DNA of 33,656 nucleotides from Vulcanimicrobiota bacterium (GTDB taxonomy: Bacteria; Vulcanimicrobiota; Vulcanimicrobiia; Eremiobacterales; Eremiobacteraceae): the NCBI GenBank assembly GCA_014304875.1, contig JACRUD010000034.1, positions 1 to 33,656 on the forward strand. The letters are read 5' to 3'. Numbering within the stretch: position 1 is the stretch's first letter; every line of letters begins with the position of its first letter. A program made the position numbers and the translations under genes. Shown here one piece after another: positions 24,093-32,048 of this stretch. Under the pieces are notes generated by a model. It was not told where the DNA came from. It saw only the letters and a list, made by a program, of their open reading frames with translations, and ran no database searches.

Positions 24093-25588
24093 CCGAGCCT
24101 ACCGTTCGGGTGCGCTTCGCCCCCGCGCCGACCGGCATGCTGCATGTCGGCGGGGCCCGCACCGCCTTGTTCAACTACTTGTTCGCGCGGCGCGCCGGCG
24201 GAACGTTTCTATTGCGCTCGGAGGACACCGATGCGAGCCGCTCGTCGCTGACTGCCGAGAGTTCCATCGCGGCTGATCTGCATTGGCTTGGGATAAGTTG
24301 GGACGAGGGCCCCGATATCGGGGGCGCGTGGGGCCCGTACCGGCAAAGCGAGCGGCAAGAGCACTACGGTCTGGCCGCAGCGCGGTTGATGGAGAGGGAG
24401 CTCGCGTATCCCTGTTTTTGTTCCCCTGAAGAGCTCGATGCCGAACGGGTCGCGTCCGAAGCAAAGGGGGTCGCGCCGAAATATTCAGGCAAATGCCGCG
24501 GGCTGACGATGGCGCAGCGTCGAGCTTTGGAAACGCAGGGACGCCGCCCGGCGCTGCGCTTCATCATGCCTCCACGCGACATCTATGTGGAAGATCTCGT
24601 CCGCGGTGCGGTCCACTTCCCGGGCGGCCTCATCGGCGACTTCGTCGTGGTGAAGTCTGACGGTGTGCCGGCCTACAACTTCGCCGCCGTGGTCGACGAC
24701 AGCGCCATGGAGATAAGCCATGTCATCAGGGGCGACGAGCATTTACCCAACACGCCTCGCCAAGTCGCGCTGTACGAAGCGCTCGACATGCCGCTGCCTT
24801 TATTCGCTCACGTCTCCATGATACTGGCTCCCGATCACCACAAGCTGTCCAAGCGCCATGGAGCGACCGCCGTCAGCGAATATCGGGATCGCGGCTTCCT
24901 TGCCGAAGCGCTTATCAATTATCTCGCGCTCTTGGGATGGTCGCCGGGAAATGACCGGGAGTTTTTTCGGCTCGAGGAGCTGGTCGACGCGTTTTCATTG
25001 GAGCGCATCAGCAAAGGGCCGGCCATCTTCGACCACGCGAAGCTGCTTTGGTTCAACGGGCAGTACTTACGCGCGAAGCCGGTAGCGGAGAGAGCCGCCT
25101 TGTTCGCAGCATGGGCACGCAGAGACGATCGGCTCGCAAGCTTGGCGGAACTCTCCGACGACGAATGGCTCGTGACGTTGGCCGCGGCTATCTCGGACCA
25201 CGTCGGCGTCCTGGCCGACGTGGCGAAGGAAACTGCGACGGTACTCGCCGAGCCTTCGCAGATCGACGGCGAGACCAAAGCTGCTTTGGCGCATCCTGCG
25301 AGCCGAAAGGCGGTCGCCGAACTCGGTGCGGTGGCGCGGCGCTGTGGAACGGACCGTCGTGCCTTCGCCGCTGCAACCGCGCGGGCAGCCCTAGCCGACA
25401 TCGGAGTCCGCACGGGCGCAAAGGGACGGGCGCTCTATCGTCCGATGCGATTGGCGGTCACCCGCCAAGAACACGGCATCGAGCTTCCTGTCTTGCTGCC
25501 TCTTCTTGGGCCGCAACGCGTTGCCGCGAGAATCAGCGCGGCGCTCGACGTCTCAGCGCCGGGGCAGGAGGCCCAAGCGTCCGGTTGA
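24089..25588 (+). CDS. gltX: Glutamyl-tRNA synthetase
   Basis: A 499-residue class I aminoacyl-tRNA synthetase charging tRNA-Glu. VRFAPAPTGMLHVGGARTAL holds the HIGH-type motif as HVGG (19-22), FLLRSEDTD follows, and the KMSKS-type motif is KLSKRHGA (252-259). The middle has VVDDSAMEISHVIRGDEHLP, N..TPRQVALYEAL, and an anticodon-binding C-terminus. The GTG at 24089 overlaps the ispF stop as at the previous two junctions and follows AAGAGG; an in-frame ATG at 24065 adds eight residues unlike the family. Whether it discriminates between tRNA-Glu and tRNA-Gln cannot be seen. A 112-base gap follows. Confidence 0.96.
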   Translation: MTEPTVRVRFAPAPTGMLHVGGARTALFNYLFARRAGGTFLLRSEDTDASRSSLTAESSIAADLHWLGISWDEGPDIGGAWGPYRQSERQEHYGLAAARLMERELAYPCFCSPEELDAERVASEAKGVAPKYSGKCRGLTMAQRRALETQGRRPALRFIMPPRDIYVEDLVRGAVHFPGGLIGDFVVVKSDGVPAYNFAAVVDDSAMEISHVIRGDEHLPNTPRQVALYEALDMPLPLFAHVSMILAPDHHKLSKRHGATAVSEYRDRGFLAEALINYLALLGWSPGNDREFFRLEELVDAFSLERISKGPAIFDHAKLLWFNGQYLRAKPVAERAALFAAWARRDDRLASLAELSDDEWLVTLAAAISDHVGVLADVAKETATVLAEPSQIDGETKAALAHPASRKAVAELGAVARRCGTDRRAFAAATARAALADIGVRTGAKGRALYRPMRLAVTRQEHGIELPVLLPLLGPQRVAARISAALDVSAPGQEAQASG

Positions 25589-25700
25589 GAACTACGGCGC
25601 ATGGACACCGCGATGAAGCCGCCGCCTGCCGATATTCAATTTTGAAGCGAAGCTGACGTTTCGCGGTCGCTGTTCGGTCGGCTTCATTTAGGCGGTCTTG

Positions 25701-26375
25701 ATGCGCCACGAATCCATTGTCGGGCAAATCCGGCGCGATTTTGAGGCATGCCTCGCGCGCGACCCGGCGGCCCGGACGCGGCTCGAAGTTTTGTTGTGCT
25801 ATCCCGGCCTGCACGCGATCGCGGCGTATCGCATCTTTCACCTGCTGCACGGTTGGGGTTTCCCGCTGCTCGCCCGCCGCCTCTCGCATATCACGCGGGC
25901 CCACACCGGGATCGAGATTCATCCGGCTGCGGAAATCGAATCGGGAGTCTTTATCGATCACGGCATGGGCGTGGTGATTGGGGAAACCGCCGAAATCGGG
26001 CATGATTGCACGCTGTATCAAGGCGTGACGTTGGGCGGGACCACATTGCAGCACGGCAAGCGCCACCCGACCTTGGAGGACGGCGTCATCGTCGGTGCGG
26101 GAGCAACGGTGTTGGGAGCCATCGTCATCGGGCAGCAGACCAAGATCGCCGCTGGCGCGGTTGTCGTCGGATCCGTGCCGCCGAACAGCACGGTGGTGGG
26201 AGTGCCGGGCCGCGTCGTGTATAAGGACGGGAAGAAGGTCGCCGAACCCGTGATACCGCGCGTCGAGATGCCGGACCCCAACGCCGACGCAGTCGCGGCC
26301 TTGGCGCGCCGGATCGAATCGCTCGAAGAGCAAGTTCGAGAGCTGGAGCGACGGCATGGCACTGCGTCTCTTTAA
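25701..26375 (+). CDS. cysE: Serine O-acetyltransferase
   Basis: A 224-residue left-handed beta-helix acetyltransferase making O-acetylserine for cysteine synthesis. The N-terminal helical part contains DPAARTRLEVLLCYPGLHAI, and the hexapeptide-repeat part contains IEIHPAAEIESGVFIDHGMG, VVIGETAEIG and YQGVTLGGT, with the catalytic histidine in IDHGMG. GAGATVLGAI and VPPNSTVVGVPGR follow. The end (about 195-220) is a short charged coiled coil. The ATG at 25701 follows AGGCGG; a TTG directly before it is less likely. No T-box leader is seen in the 112-base upstream gap, unlike Bacillus cysES. It overlaps cysS by 20 bases. Confidence 0.96.
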   Translation: MRHESIVGQIRRDFEACLARDPAARTRLEVLLCYPGLHAIAAYRIFHLLHGWGFPLLARRLSHITRAHTGIEIHPAAEIESGVFIDHGMGVVIGETAEIGHDCTLYQGVTLGGTTLQHGKRHPTLEDGVIVGAGATVLGAIVIGQQTKIAAGAVVVGSVPPNSTVVGVPGRVVYKDGKKVAEPVIPRVEMPDPNADAVAALARRIESLEEQVRELERRHGTASL

Positions 26376-27795
26376 CAGCCGCAGCCGTTCCTTGGAGCTT
26401 TTCGTGCCCATCGAGGCCGCCGAAGTCTCGATCTACGTCTGTGGAATGACGCCCAGCTGGCACCCGCATATCGGCCACGCGCGGACTTTTCTGACGTTTG
26501 ACGTTCTGCGCCGGCACCTGATGGCGAAGGGGCGCAAAGCCACCTACGTGCAAAACATCACCGATATCGACGACAAGATCATCGAGCGAGCCGCGGCCGA
26601 ACACGAGCCGTGGGAGGCTATCGTACGACGTTACTACGGCGAATACGAGGCGTGCGCGCGCAGGCTGGGCCTTCTCGAACCGGATGTTTCCCCGCGGGCC
26701 ACCGAGCACGTACCCGCGATCATCGCGATGATCCGAGGCTTGGTCGAGTCCGGCGCCGCATACGAGACCAGCGACGGGGTGTACTTCGCGGTTGAACGTT
26801 TTCCGGCATACGGCCGTCTCAGCAACCGGCAAATCGACGAGTTACGGGCCGGAGCTCGGATAGCCGTCCGCGAAGAAAAGCACGACTGGCTTGACTTCGC
26901 GCTGTGGAAAAAGCAAAAGCCCGGTGAACCTGCTTGGCCAAGCCCCTGGGGTGACGGCAGACCAGGCTGGCACATCGAATGCTCGGCGCTGGCGCGGGAA
27001 TACTTGGGCGACCAGTTCGACATTCACGGTGGCGCGAGCGATCTGATCTTCCCGCACCACGAGAACGAGATAGCGCAGACGGAGTCGCTTACCGCTCGCG
27101 AGCCCATGGCACGCATCTGGATGCATGCCGGCCTCGTCATGGTGGACGGGCAAAAAATGAGCAAATCGCTAGGGAATTTCCTGCCACTCACGACTCTTTT
27201 AGACCGCTATCCGGCCGCCGCTATCCGCTTCCTATTCTTGCAAACGGGATACAGAAAGCCCACGAATTTCACCGAGGACGCCGTCGAAGCGGCGGTCAAG
27301 GGTTTGCGAGGACTGTATGCCGAGCTTGATGCGTTGCGGCTGCGGAGTTCAAACGGTCGGCCGGCTCTCTCGGGCGGCTCCTCGGATTCGGCGTTCGACG
27401 ATTTCGAAGCGTACTTGGACGATGACCTGAATACCGCCGGGGCACTCGGTTGGCTGCAGAAGACGATGCGCGGGGGGCTGGTCACTCCGACGCTTGTAGA
27501 CCGGTGCTTAAACGTCTTGGGGCTACCGCTTCGCGGGGCCGACGCCGGTTTCGACTCACCGTCGCGCGAGGTGCGGTTAGACGAGCCGGCTCGCAGGGCG
27601 CTGCGCGAGCTCACTGACGACCGCCCGGCCAGCGACGCGGCACTCGTTGAAAGAGTGCTCGCCCTGCGCGGCGCCGCCCGTACGGCCAAGGACTTTGCGA
27701 CCTCCGATAAGCTGCGTGCCGCTCTGGCGGCGGCCGGCATCTCGATCAAAGACACAAAGGACGGGACCGATTGGTCGCTCGATGGGCACCGATGA
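26356..27795 (+). CDS. cysS: Cysteinyl-tRNA synthetase
   Basis: A 479-residue class I synthetase charging tRNA-Cys. VCGMTPSWHPHIGHART contains the zinc-ligand Cys29 and HIGH (38-41). TYVQNITDIDDKII, GRPGWHIECSALAREYLG (second zinc cysteine), FDIHGGASDLIFPHHENEIAQ (zinc His and Glu) and KMSKSLGNF (267-275) complete the active site. It starts inside cysE, so cysteine supply and its loading onto tRNA are translationally coupled. The stop lies 14 bases inside rlmB. The mrnC (mini-RNase III) gene found between cysS and rlmB in Bacillus is missing. Confidence 0.97.
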   Translation: MALRLFNSRSRSLELFVPIEAAEVSIYVCGMTPSWHPHIGHARTFLTFDVLRRHLMAKGRKATYVQNITDIDDKIIERAAAEHEPWEAIVRRYYGEYEACARRLGLLEPDVSPRATEHVPAIIAMIRGLVESGAAYETSDGVYFAVERFPAYGRLSNRQIDELRAGARIAVREEKHDWLDFALWKKQKPGEPAWPSPWGDGRPGWHIECSALAREYLGDQFDIHGGASDLIFPHHENEIAQTESLTAREPMARIWMHAGLVMVDGQKMSKSLGNFLPLTTLLDRYPAAAIRFLFLQTGYRKPTNFTEDAVEAAVKGLRGLYAELDALRLRSSNGRPALSGGSSDSAFDDFEAYLDDDLNTAGALGWLQKTMRGGLVTPTLVDRCLNVLGLPLRGADAGFDSPSREVRLDEPARRALRELTDDRPASDAALVERVLALRGAARTAKDFATSDKLRAALAAAGISIKDTKDGTDWSLDGHR

Positions 27796-28558
27796 TGAGA
27801 TCATTGTCGGACTCCACGCGGTCGCGGAGGCTTTGGCCGCGGGCGAACGATTGCGCCGGATTATCATCGGTCAGCAGCGCCGCAACGATCCGGCGCTAAA
27901 GGATATCGTCCGCGCTGCCGCCGACAGCCAAATCACCATCGAATACCGATCGGACGCGCAACTTCGTTCCCTCGGCGCGGACAGATATCAGCACGTCGCT
28001 GCCGTCGCGCCTCCGTTCGGGTATGTGGCATGGCCGGACATGCTGCGCAGCATTCAGCGCGACGGCGAATCGCTCGTCGTCGCGATCGATCACGTCGAAG
28101 ACCCGCACAACCTGGGCGCTATCCTGCGCAACGCGGAGGCGGCCGGAGCTGCGGCGGCTATTATCCCCGAGCGCCGCAGCGCGATGGTCACTCCCGCGGC
28201 TCGGCGCTCGGCGGCCGGCGCGGCGTCTCACCTCGCTGTGTCCCGCGTAACGAACCTGACCCAAGCACTAAAAGCACTCAAAGGCGCGGGTCACTGGATA
28301 ATCGGAGCCAGCCTCGCCGGCGAGGCGCGCCCGTACACTGAAGTCGACCTCACCGGCAGTTGCACGATAGTCATCGGTTCGGAGGGCCGCGGCTTGTCAC
28401 GATTGGTCGCCGAAAGCTGCGATTTGCTGGCCCGCATCCCGTTGCACGGCCGAGTCGCTTCGCTGAACGCGTCAGCGGCCGCGGCGGTGCTGCTGTTCGA
28501 AGCGGTCCGTCAACGTGCGCAAAGAAGCAGCGGAGCGGCGCAGAACAAGCCGCACTAG
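27782..28558 (+). CDS. rlmB: 23S rRNA 2'-O-methyltransferase (RlmB/TrmH, SpoU family)
   Basis: A 258-residue SPOUT methyltransferase with an N-terminal substrate-binding domain (IVGLHAVAEAL...) and the three SpoU motifs: DPHNLGAILRNAEAAGA, CTIVIGSEGRGLSRLV and IPLHGRVASLNASAAAAVLL. RlmB methylates G2251 (E. coli numbering) of 23S rRNA; the target here is inferred from the family and from the conserved cysS-rlmB order. The open frame extends 45 codons back into cysS, but that part is unlike the family, and the ATG at 27782 starts the known N-terminal domain. yacP, next in Bacillus, is missing, and the sigma factor gene follows with its own promoter. Confidence 0.93.
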   Translation: MGTDDEIIVGLHAVAEALAAGERLRRIIIGQQRRNDPALKDIVRAAADSQITIEYRSDAQLRSLGADRYQHVAAVAPPFGYVAWPDMLRSIQRDGESLVVAIDHVEDPHNLGAILRNAEAAGAAAAIIPERRSAMVTPAARRSAAGAASHLAVSRVTNLTQALKALKGAGHWIIGASLAGEARPYTEVDLTGSCTIVIGSEGRGLSRLVAESCDLLARIPLHGRVASLNASAAAAVLLFEAVRQRAQRSSGAAQNKPH

Positions 28559-28569
28559 GCCGACAATCC

Positions 28570-28599
28570 TTGACGAAGGAGGCACCCGAACCCTATAAT
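28570..28599 (+). promoter_or_regulatory. Strong sigma-70-type promoter of the SigH-like gene
   Basis: TTGACG at 28570-28575 and a perfect TATAAT at 28594-28599 are 18 bases apart, the best housekeeping promoter in the window. It lies in the 90-base gap after rlmB. Transcription should begin near 28606, about 43 bases before the TTG start. Confidence 0.82.
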
Positions 28600-28606
28600 T
28601 GCTGTA

Positions 28607-28626
28607 GGACTGCGAGTACGCCGTCC
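28607..28626 (+). promoter_or_regulatory. Hairpin at the 5' end of the SigH-like mRNA
   Basis: GGACTGCG and CGCCGTCC pair over 8 positions with one mismatch around an AGTA loop. The predicted transcript starts at about 28606, so the hairpin would be at the very 5' end, where such stems often protect mRNA from decay or affect translation. Confidence 0.5.
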
Positions 28627-28648
28627 TGCGCATGGGGGACAAGAGAAT

Positions 28649-29296
28649 TTGGGGGCACTGCACGCAGCCGATGACAACTTCGACTATAGCGAACGTGCCG
28701 ACGAAGAGCTAGTTAACGCAGCAAAGTGCGGCGACAACCTTGCCATGGAATTTTTGCTCAATAAATACAAAAACTTCGTTCGGATCAAGGCAAAGAGCTA
28801 CTTTTTGATAGGGGCGGACCGCGAGGATATCATCCAAGAGGGGATGATCGGCCTCTATAAGGCCGTCCGCGATTTCCGTGCGGATAAGCTATCGTCGTTT
28901 CGCGCGTTCGCCGAGCTATGCATCACGCGTCAGATCATTACGGCGATCAAGACTGCCACCCGGCAAAAGCACATCCCGCTGAATCAGTACATTTCACTCA
29001 ACAAACCGATCTACGACGAAGACAGCGAGCGGACCCTGCTCGACGTCATGGCGAGCGCCAAGATGTCGGATCCTGAAGAGCTCGTGATCAACCAAGAGGT
29101 CTCCGAAGACATCAAAGAGCGCATCCAGGAGAACCTGAGCGACCTGGAATCGCAGGTGCTCTTGAGCTACTTGGAAGGCAAATCGTACCAGGAGATGGCT
29201 CGCGACCTGAACCGCCACGTCAAATCGATCGACAACGCGTTGCAGAGGGTGAAGCGGAAAATCGAAAAAAACTTGAGCGAGGTTGACCTCTACTAG
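28649..29296 (+). CDS. RNA polymerase sigma factor, SigH (Spo0H)-like
   Basis: A 215-residue sigma-70 family factor. Region 2 reads LLNKYKNFVRIKAKSYFLIG, then DREDIIQEGMIGLYKAVRDF and ELCITRQIITAIKTATRQKH, very like Bacillus SigH; region 4 is LSDLESQVLLSYLEGKSYQE plus a helix-turn-helix ending VKSIDNALQRVKRKIEK. Its place after cysS-rlmB is that of sigH in the Firmicutes yac cluster. In Bacillus SigH controls entry to stationary phase and sporulation; the role here is unknown, and sporulation should not be assumed in a probable diderm. The TTG start has a GGGGGA about 10 bases upstream. It has its own strong promoter and two terminators after it. Confidence 0.92.
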   Translation: MGALHAADDNFDYSERADEELVNAAKCGDNLAMEFLLNKYKNFVRIKAKSYFLIGADREDIIQEGMIGLYKAVRDFRADKLSSFRAFAELCITRQIITAIKTATRQKHIPLNQYISLNKPIYDEDSERTLLDVMASAKMSDPEELVINQEVSEDIKERIQENLSDLESQVLLSYLEGKSYQEMARDLNRHVKSIDNALQRVKRKIEKNLSEVDLY

Positions 29297-29305
29297 CGTC
29301 GAATG

Positions 29306-29335
29306 AACGGCCGGAACGATTCCCGGCCGTTTTCC
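29306..29335 (+). terminator. Rho-independent terminator after the SigH-like gene
   Basis: AACGGCCGG and CCGGCCGTT form a perfect 9-bp stem around an 8-base loop, followed by TTTTCC. It lies 10 bases after the stop codon. Confidence 0.85.
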
Positions 29336-29337
29336 TA

Positions 29338-29381
29338 GGGGGTGCCGAAGAGCCGTTAAAGACGGCGGGCACCCTTGTTTT
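29338..29381 (+). terminator. Second hairpin with nested stems and a U-rich tail
   Basis: An outer perfect stem, GGGTGCC (29340-29346) with GGCACCC (29368-29374), encloses an inner stem GCCGT/ACGGC with a 5-base loop, and TTGTTTT follows. It is only 3 bases behind the first terminator and about 50 bases before the next gene. It is either a backup terminator or a small structured leader of that gene. Confidence 0.7.
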
Positions 29382-29433
29382 GAATGGCGGTTGGCGGTTG
29401 ATTGTTTGAGGCGGGTCCGGTTCGGGGGCAGCA

Positions 29434-30084
29434 ATGATCGACAGGCTTGTAAAGAACGTCGCTAGTTTCGTTTCGGGAGGCCTGTACCGTCGAAGTGAAG
29501 TCGACGGTTGCATCTTTGAAGCTCCGCTCGAGCGTTACAAGACATCGTCCCTAGCGGGCCGCGCGAATTTGGACGTCTTTGCGGTGGCTCTGGCCGCGAC
29601 GACCCGCCGCACCGTTCAAGAGCTGACCTGCGATCTCGAGATCCCCGAATATCTCGCCGCCATGAAGAGAGCAGACAAAGAGAGGCTGGCAAACCTTGCG
29701 GCTTTTGTCGCATGGCGCGAGACGATAGCGCTGCTCGAGGAGGAGCGCGCGGCCGCCGAAGATTCGGATGGCGAATCGGGCGACGGCAACGATTGGATTC
29801 GAGACGCCGGCCTGGTCGAAACGATTATGTACCCGCAGAATGAAGAAGTGCAAGCCGCTATCGCGGACCAGATGCATGTGACGAGCGATCAGGGCGCACA
29901 GGGCCCGACGGCGCACGAGCGGACGCTCGGAGAGTCGGTGGACCGGCTCTTAGGCCTAACGGCGCTCTCATCTTCGGTCGATTCCGATCGCCGCGCCGCC
30001 GCGGTCGCCGCCGTATTCGCCAAGGACCGACGCCTCCTCGCCCAGACGATAGGCGGGTTGGCCGGTGGGCCCCGCGCGCAATAG
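29434..30084 (+). CDS. Hypothetical protein, unrecognised
   Basis: A 216-residue soluble protein with no signal peptide or membrane helix. I recognise no family. Residues 1-105 look folded and mostly helical (FAVALAATTRRTVQEL, then YLAAMKRADKERLANLAAFV). A strongly acidic segment (about 100-125, EEERAAAEDSDGESGDGND) separates this from a C-terminal helical part rich in Ala and Arg. The ATG has GGGGGC 4 bases upstream. Codon use and GC look like the neighbours, so recent transfer is not suggested. It is isolated by terminators on its left and an 86-base gap on its right. Being a real gene is likely from length, start and base composition; its function is open. Confidence 0.75.
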   Translation: MIDRLVKNVASFVSGGLYRRSEVDGCIFEAPLERYKTSSLAGRANLDVFAVALAATTRRTVQELTCDLEIPEYLAAMKRADKERLANLAAFVAWRETIALLEEERAAAEDSDGESGDGNDWIRDAGLVETIMYPQNEEVQAAIADQMHVTSDQGAQGPTAHERTLGESVDRLLGLTALSSSVDSDRRAAAVAAVFAKDRRLLAQTIGGLAGGPRAQ

Positions 30085-30170
30085 TCGTTTTGCGCCCTCG
30101 TCCCAGCCGCTTGGGCTAGCGCATTTAATCGGTCCGCTTCCTCGTTGCACGTAGAGAGCCTTGCACGAAA

Positions 30171-31622
30171 ATGCATGTCTTAGTGACAGGGGCAACCGGT
30201 TATATCGGCGGACGTCTCGTGCCGCTGCTTCTTCGCCAGGGTCATAAAGTTCGCTGCTTGGCTCGTCACTCCGAGCGCCTGGCCGGGAGATTCGAGGGCG
30301 CGCAGATCGTTGAAGGCGACGTAGACGATGCACAAAGCGTCGAAGACGCATGCGCCGGCATCGATGTCGCTTATTATCTCGTGCACGCGTTGAGCGACGC
30401 GAGCGATTTTCGCGACGCCGACCGCAGGCGCGCGTTCACCTTCGTCACCGCAGCCCGTCGTGCCGGGATCGGACGGATTATCTATCTGGGCGGACTTGGC
30501 CGGGATGGCGTTTCGCTCTCACCGCATTTACGCAGCCGTCACGAGGTGGGCGCCGTTCTGCGGCAGGGCGGCGTCACCGTTATAGAGTTTCGGGCTGCGG
30601 TTATCATCGGATCCGGAAGCGTCTCCTTCGAGATGATGCGGTACCTCACGGAGCGTCTTCCTGTCATGGTCGCTCCCCGTTGGGTACGGACCTTGTGTCA
30701 ACCTATTGCCATACGTGACGTGCTTGCGTATCTCACGCAAGCGATCGAACTCGCCGGAGGTTCATCGCAGGTCTATGAGATCGGCGGCGCCGACGTCCTT
30801 TCCTACAAGGACATGATGCTGGCGTATGCGCGTTTGCGCAGGCTGAAGCGCCTGGTTCTTGTGGTGCCTCTGTTCACCCCGCGTCTTTCATCTTATTGGG
30901 TCCATTGGGTCACGCCGATTCCGGCACGGATGGCCCAGCCACTTATCCTCGGACTCTATAACGAAGTCATCGTGAAGGACAATCGGGCTGCAGCGGATTT
31001 TCCGCGAATTCGGCCGGTCGACTTTGCGACGGCATTGAGCCGGGCGCTCGACCGTTATCGGACCGTTGGACCCGAGACGACTTGGTTCGATGCCTCCGAC
31101 GTGCGCCGCTTGCCGCGCGAATTCACGGGCGTTCGCGAAGGGATGTTTATCGACCGTCGGGAGCGCGTCGCGCGCGCTCCCGCCTCGGCCGTCGCGGCAG
31201 TATTTCAAAGCCTCGGGGGTAAGCGTGGCTGGCTTTACGCGGACGTGTTGTGGAAATTGAGAGGAGCGGTCGATTGGGCCGTGGGCGGTGTGGGCTTTCG
31301 TCGCGGTCGCCGGTCGGCGAGCGATGTGCGCCTCGGCGATGCGGTCGACTTTTGGCGCGTCGAGGCGTATCAGCCCGGCCGGCTGTTGAGACTACGGGCT
31401 GAGATGAGGCTCCCCGGAAAAGCGTGGCTACAATTCGAGGCAGAAGAGCTCGATGGCGGCCGTACACGGCTGCGGCAGACCGCTTTTTTCGAGCCCCGCG
31501 GCGTCTTCGGTTACATCTACTGGTATGTGCTCGCCGTGTTCCACGGCCGGATCTTCGCCAACTTGGCGGCCCGCATCGTCAGCGCCGCCGAATCGGCAAC
31601 TGCAGCGGCTATCTCATTGTAG
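30171..31622 (+). CDS. SDR-family NAD(P)-binding protein with C-terminal DUF2867 domain
   Basis: A 483-residue protein. Residues 1-290 form an atypical short-chain dehydrogenase: VLVTGATGYIGGRLVPLLLR (4-23) is the dinucleotide motif, DVDDAQSVEDACAGIDVAYYLVHAL and GRIIYLGGLG follow, and the usual YxxxK catalytic pair is replaced by a LRSRHEVGAVLR segment. Residues about 320-480 match DUF2867 (FDRRE-like RREGV...VFQSLGG, W..D..W..RG..D, and a closing FEPRGVFGYIYWYVLAVFHG). The combination is widespread in bacteria, without an established substrate; the missing Tyr-Lys suggests a binding or isomerase-like role. The ATG at 30171 directly precedes the Rossmann strand. No clear promoter is seen in the short gap before it. 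Confidence 0.88.
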   Translation: MHVLVTGATGYIGGRLVPLLLRQGHKVRCLARHSERLAGRFEGAQIVEGDVDDAQSVEDACAGIDVAYYLVHALSDASDFRDADRRRAFTFVTAARRAGIGRIIYLGGLGRDGVSLSPHLRSRHEVGAVLRQGGVTVIEFRAAVIIGSGSVSFEMMRYLTERLPVMVAPRWVRTLCQPIAIRDVLAYLTQAIELAGGSSQVYEIGGADVLSYKDMMLAYARLRRLKRLVLVVPLFTPRLSSYWVHWVTPIPARMAQPLILGLYNEVIVKDNRAAADFPRIRPVDFATALSRALDRYRTVGPETTWFDASDVRRLPREFTGVREGMFIDRRERVARAPASAVAAVFQSLGGKRGWLYADVLWKLRGAVDWAVGGVGFRRGRRSASDVRLGDAVDFWRVEAYQPGRLLRLRAEMRLPGKAWLQFEAEELDGGRTRLRQTAFFEPRGVFGYIYWYVLAVFHGRIFANLAARIVSAAESATAAAISL

Positions 31623-31706
31623 GTAGGTTCGTAGCGCTCGGGACTCGGACAACGTTCCGCCCAGTCCAAGGATGTGACTCAGCGCCGGTTTCGAAAGACA
31701 GCGACT

Positions 31707-32048
31707 TTAGGTGTGGATCTCCTCCTCGTCTTGGCGATCCAAATTGCTGGATTTGTCTATTAATATCCAGCGGTTGGCGTCCTCTCGTTGTCTGCCGGTG
31801 ACGCGCTGGTCGAAAAACGAAACGATGTCGTCATCGGTCTTTCCTTGCGCTATGAATTCCAGGTAGGCGGCTGGCTCGACGCCCGCCCTTGATAAAAATC
31901 CCTCGTCCATCGGACATAAGCAGATGTATTCGTCCAGCGTCCCGGCCGCCTTAGCGCGCGCTTTATCATTAAGTCTTGCCAGCCAGGCATAGCCTCCCAA
32001 GAACTCTCGGCCTCTGCGCGGATTCTGAGTACGTAAGTCCAACCCCAT
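31707..32048 (-). CDS. DUF5069 family protein
   Basis: A 113-residue soluble protein. LDLRTQNPRRGREFLGGYAW, LARLNDKARAKAAGTLDEYI and MDEGFLSRAGV...YLEFIAQGKTDDDIVSFFDQ give the full DUF5069 pattern. Function of the family is unknown. The ATG has GAGGAG 9 bases upstream on the minus strand. It converges with the SDR gene (84 bases between stops) and is divergent from the lipoprotein gene 350 bases away. It is the second DUF5069 gene in the window and the shorter, more typical form; the one at 666-1121 is longer and more divergent. Confidence 0.87.
   Translation of the reverse strand: MGLDLRTQNPRRGREFLGGYAWLARLNDKARAKAAGTLDEYICLCPMDEGFLSRAGVEPAAYLEFIAQGKTDDDIVSFFDQRVTGRQREDANRWILIDKSSNLDRQDEEEIHT

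Noticed and set aside
25589-25700. T-box or other riboswitch before cysE
   Set aside because: The 112-base gap has no T-box sequence, no antiterminator pair and no terminator hairpin; I see only ordinary spacer DNA.
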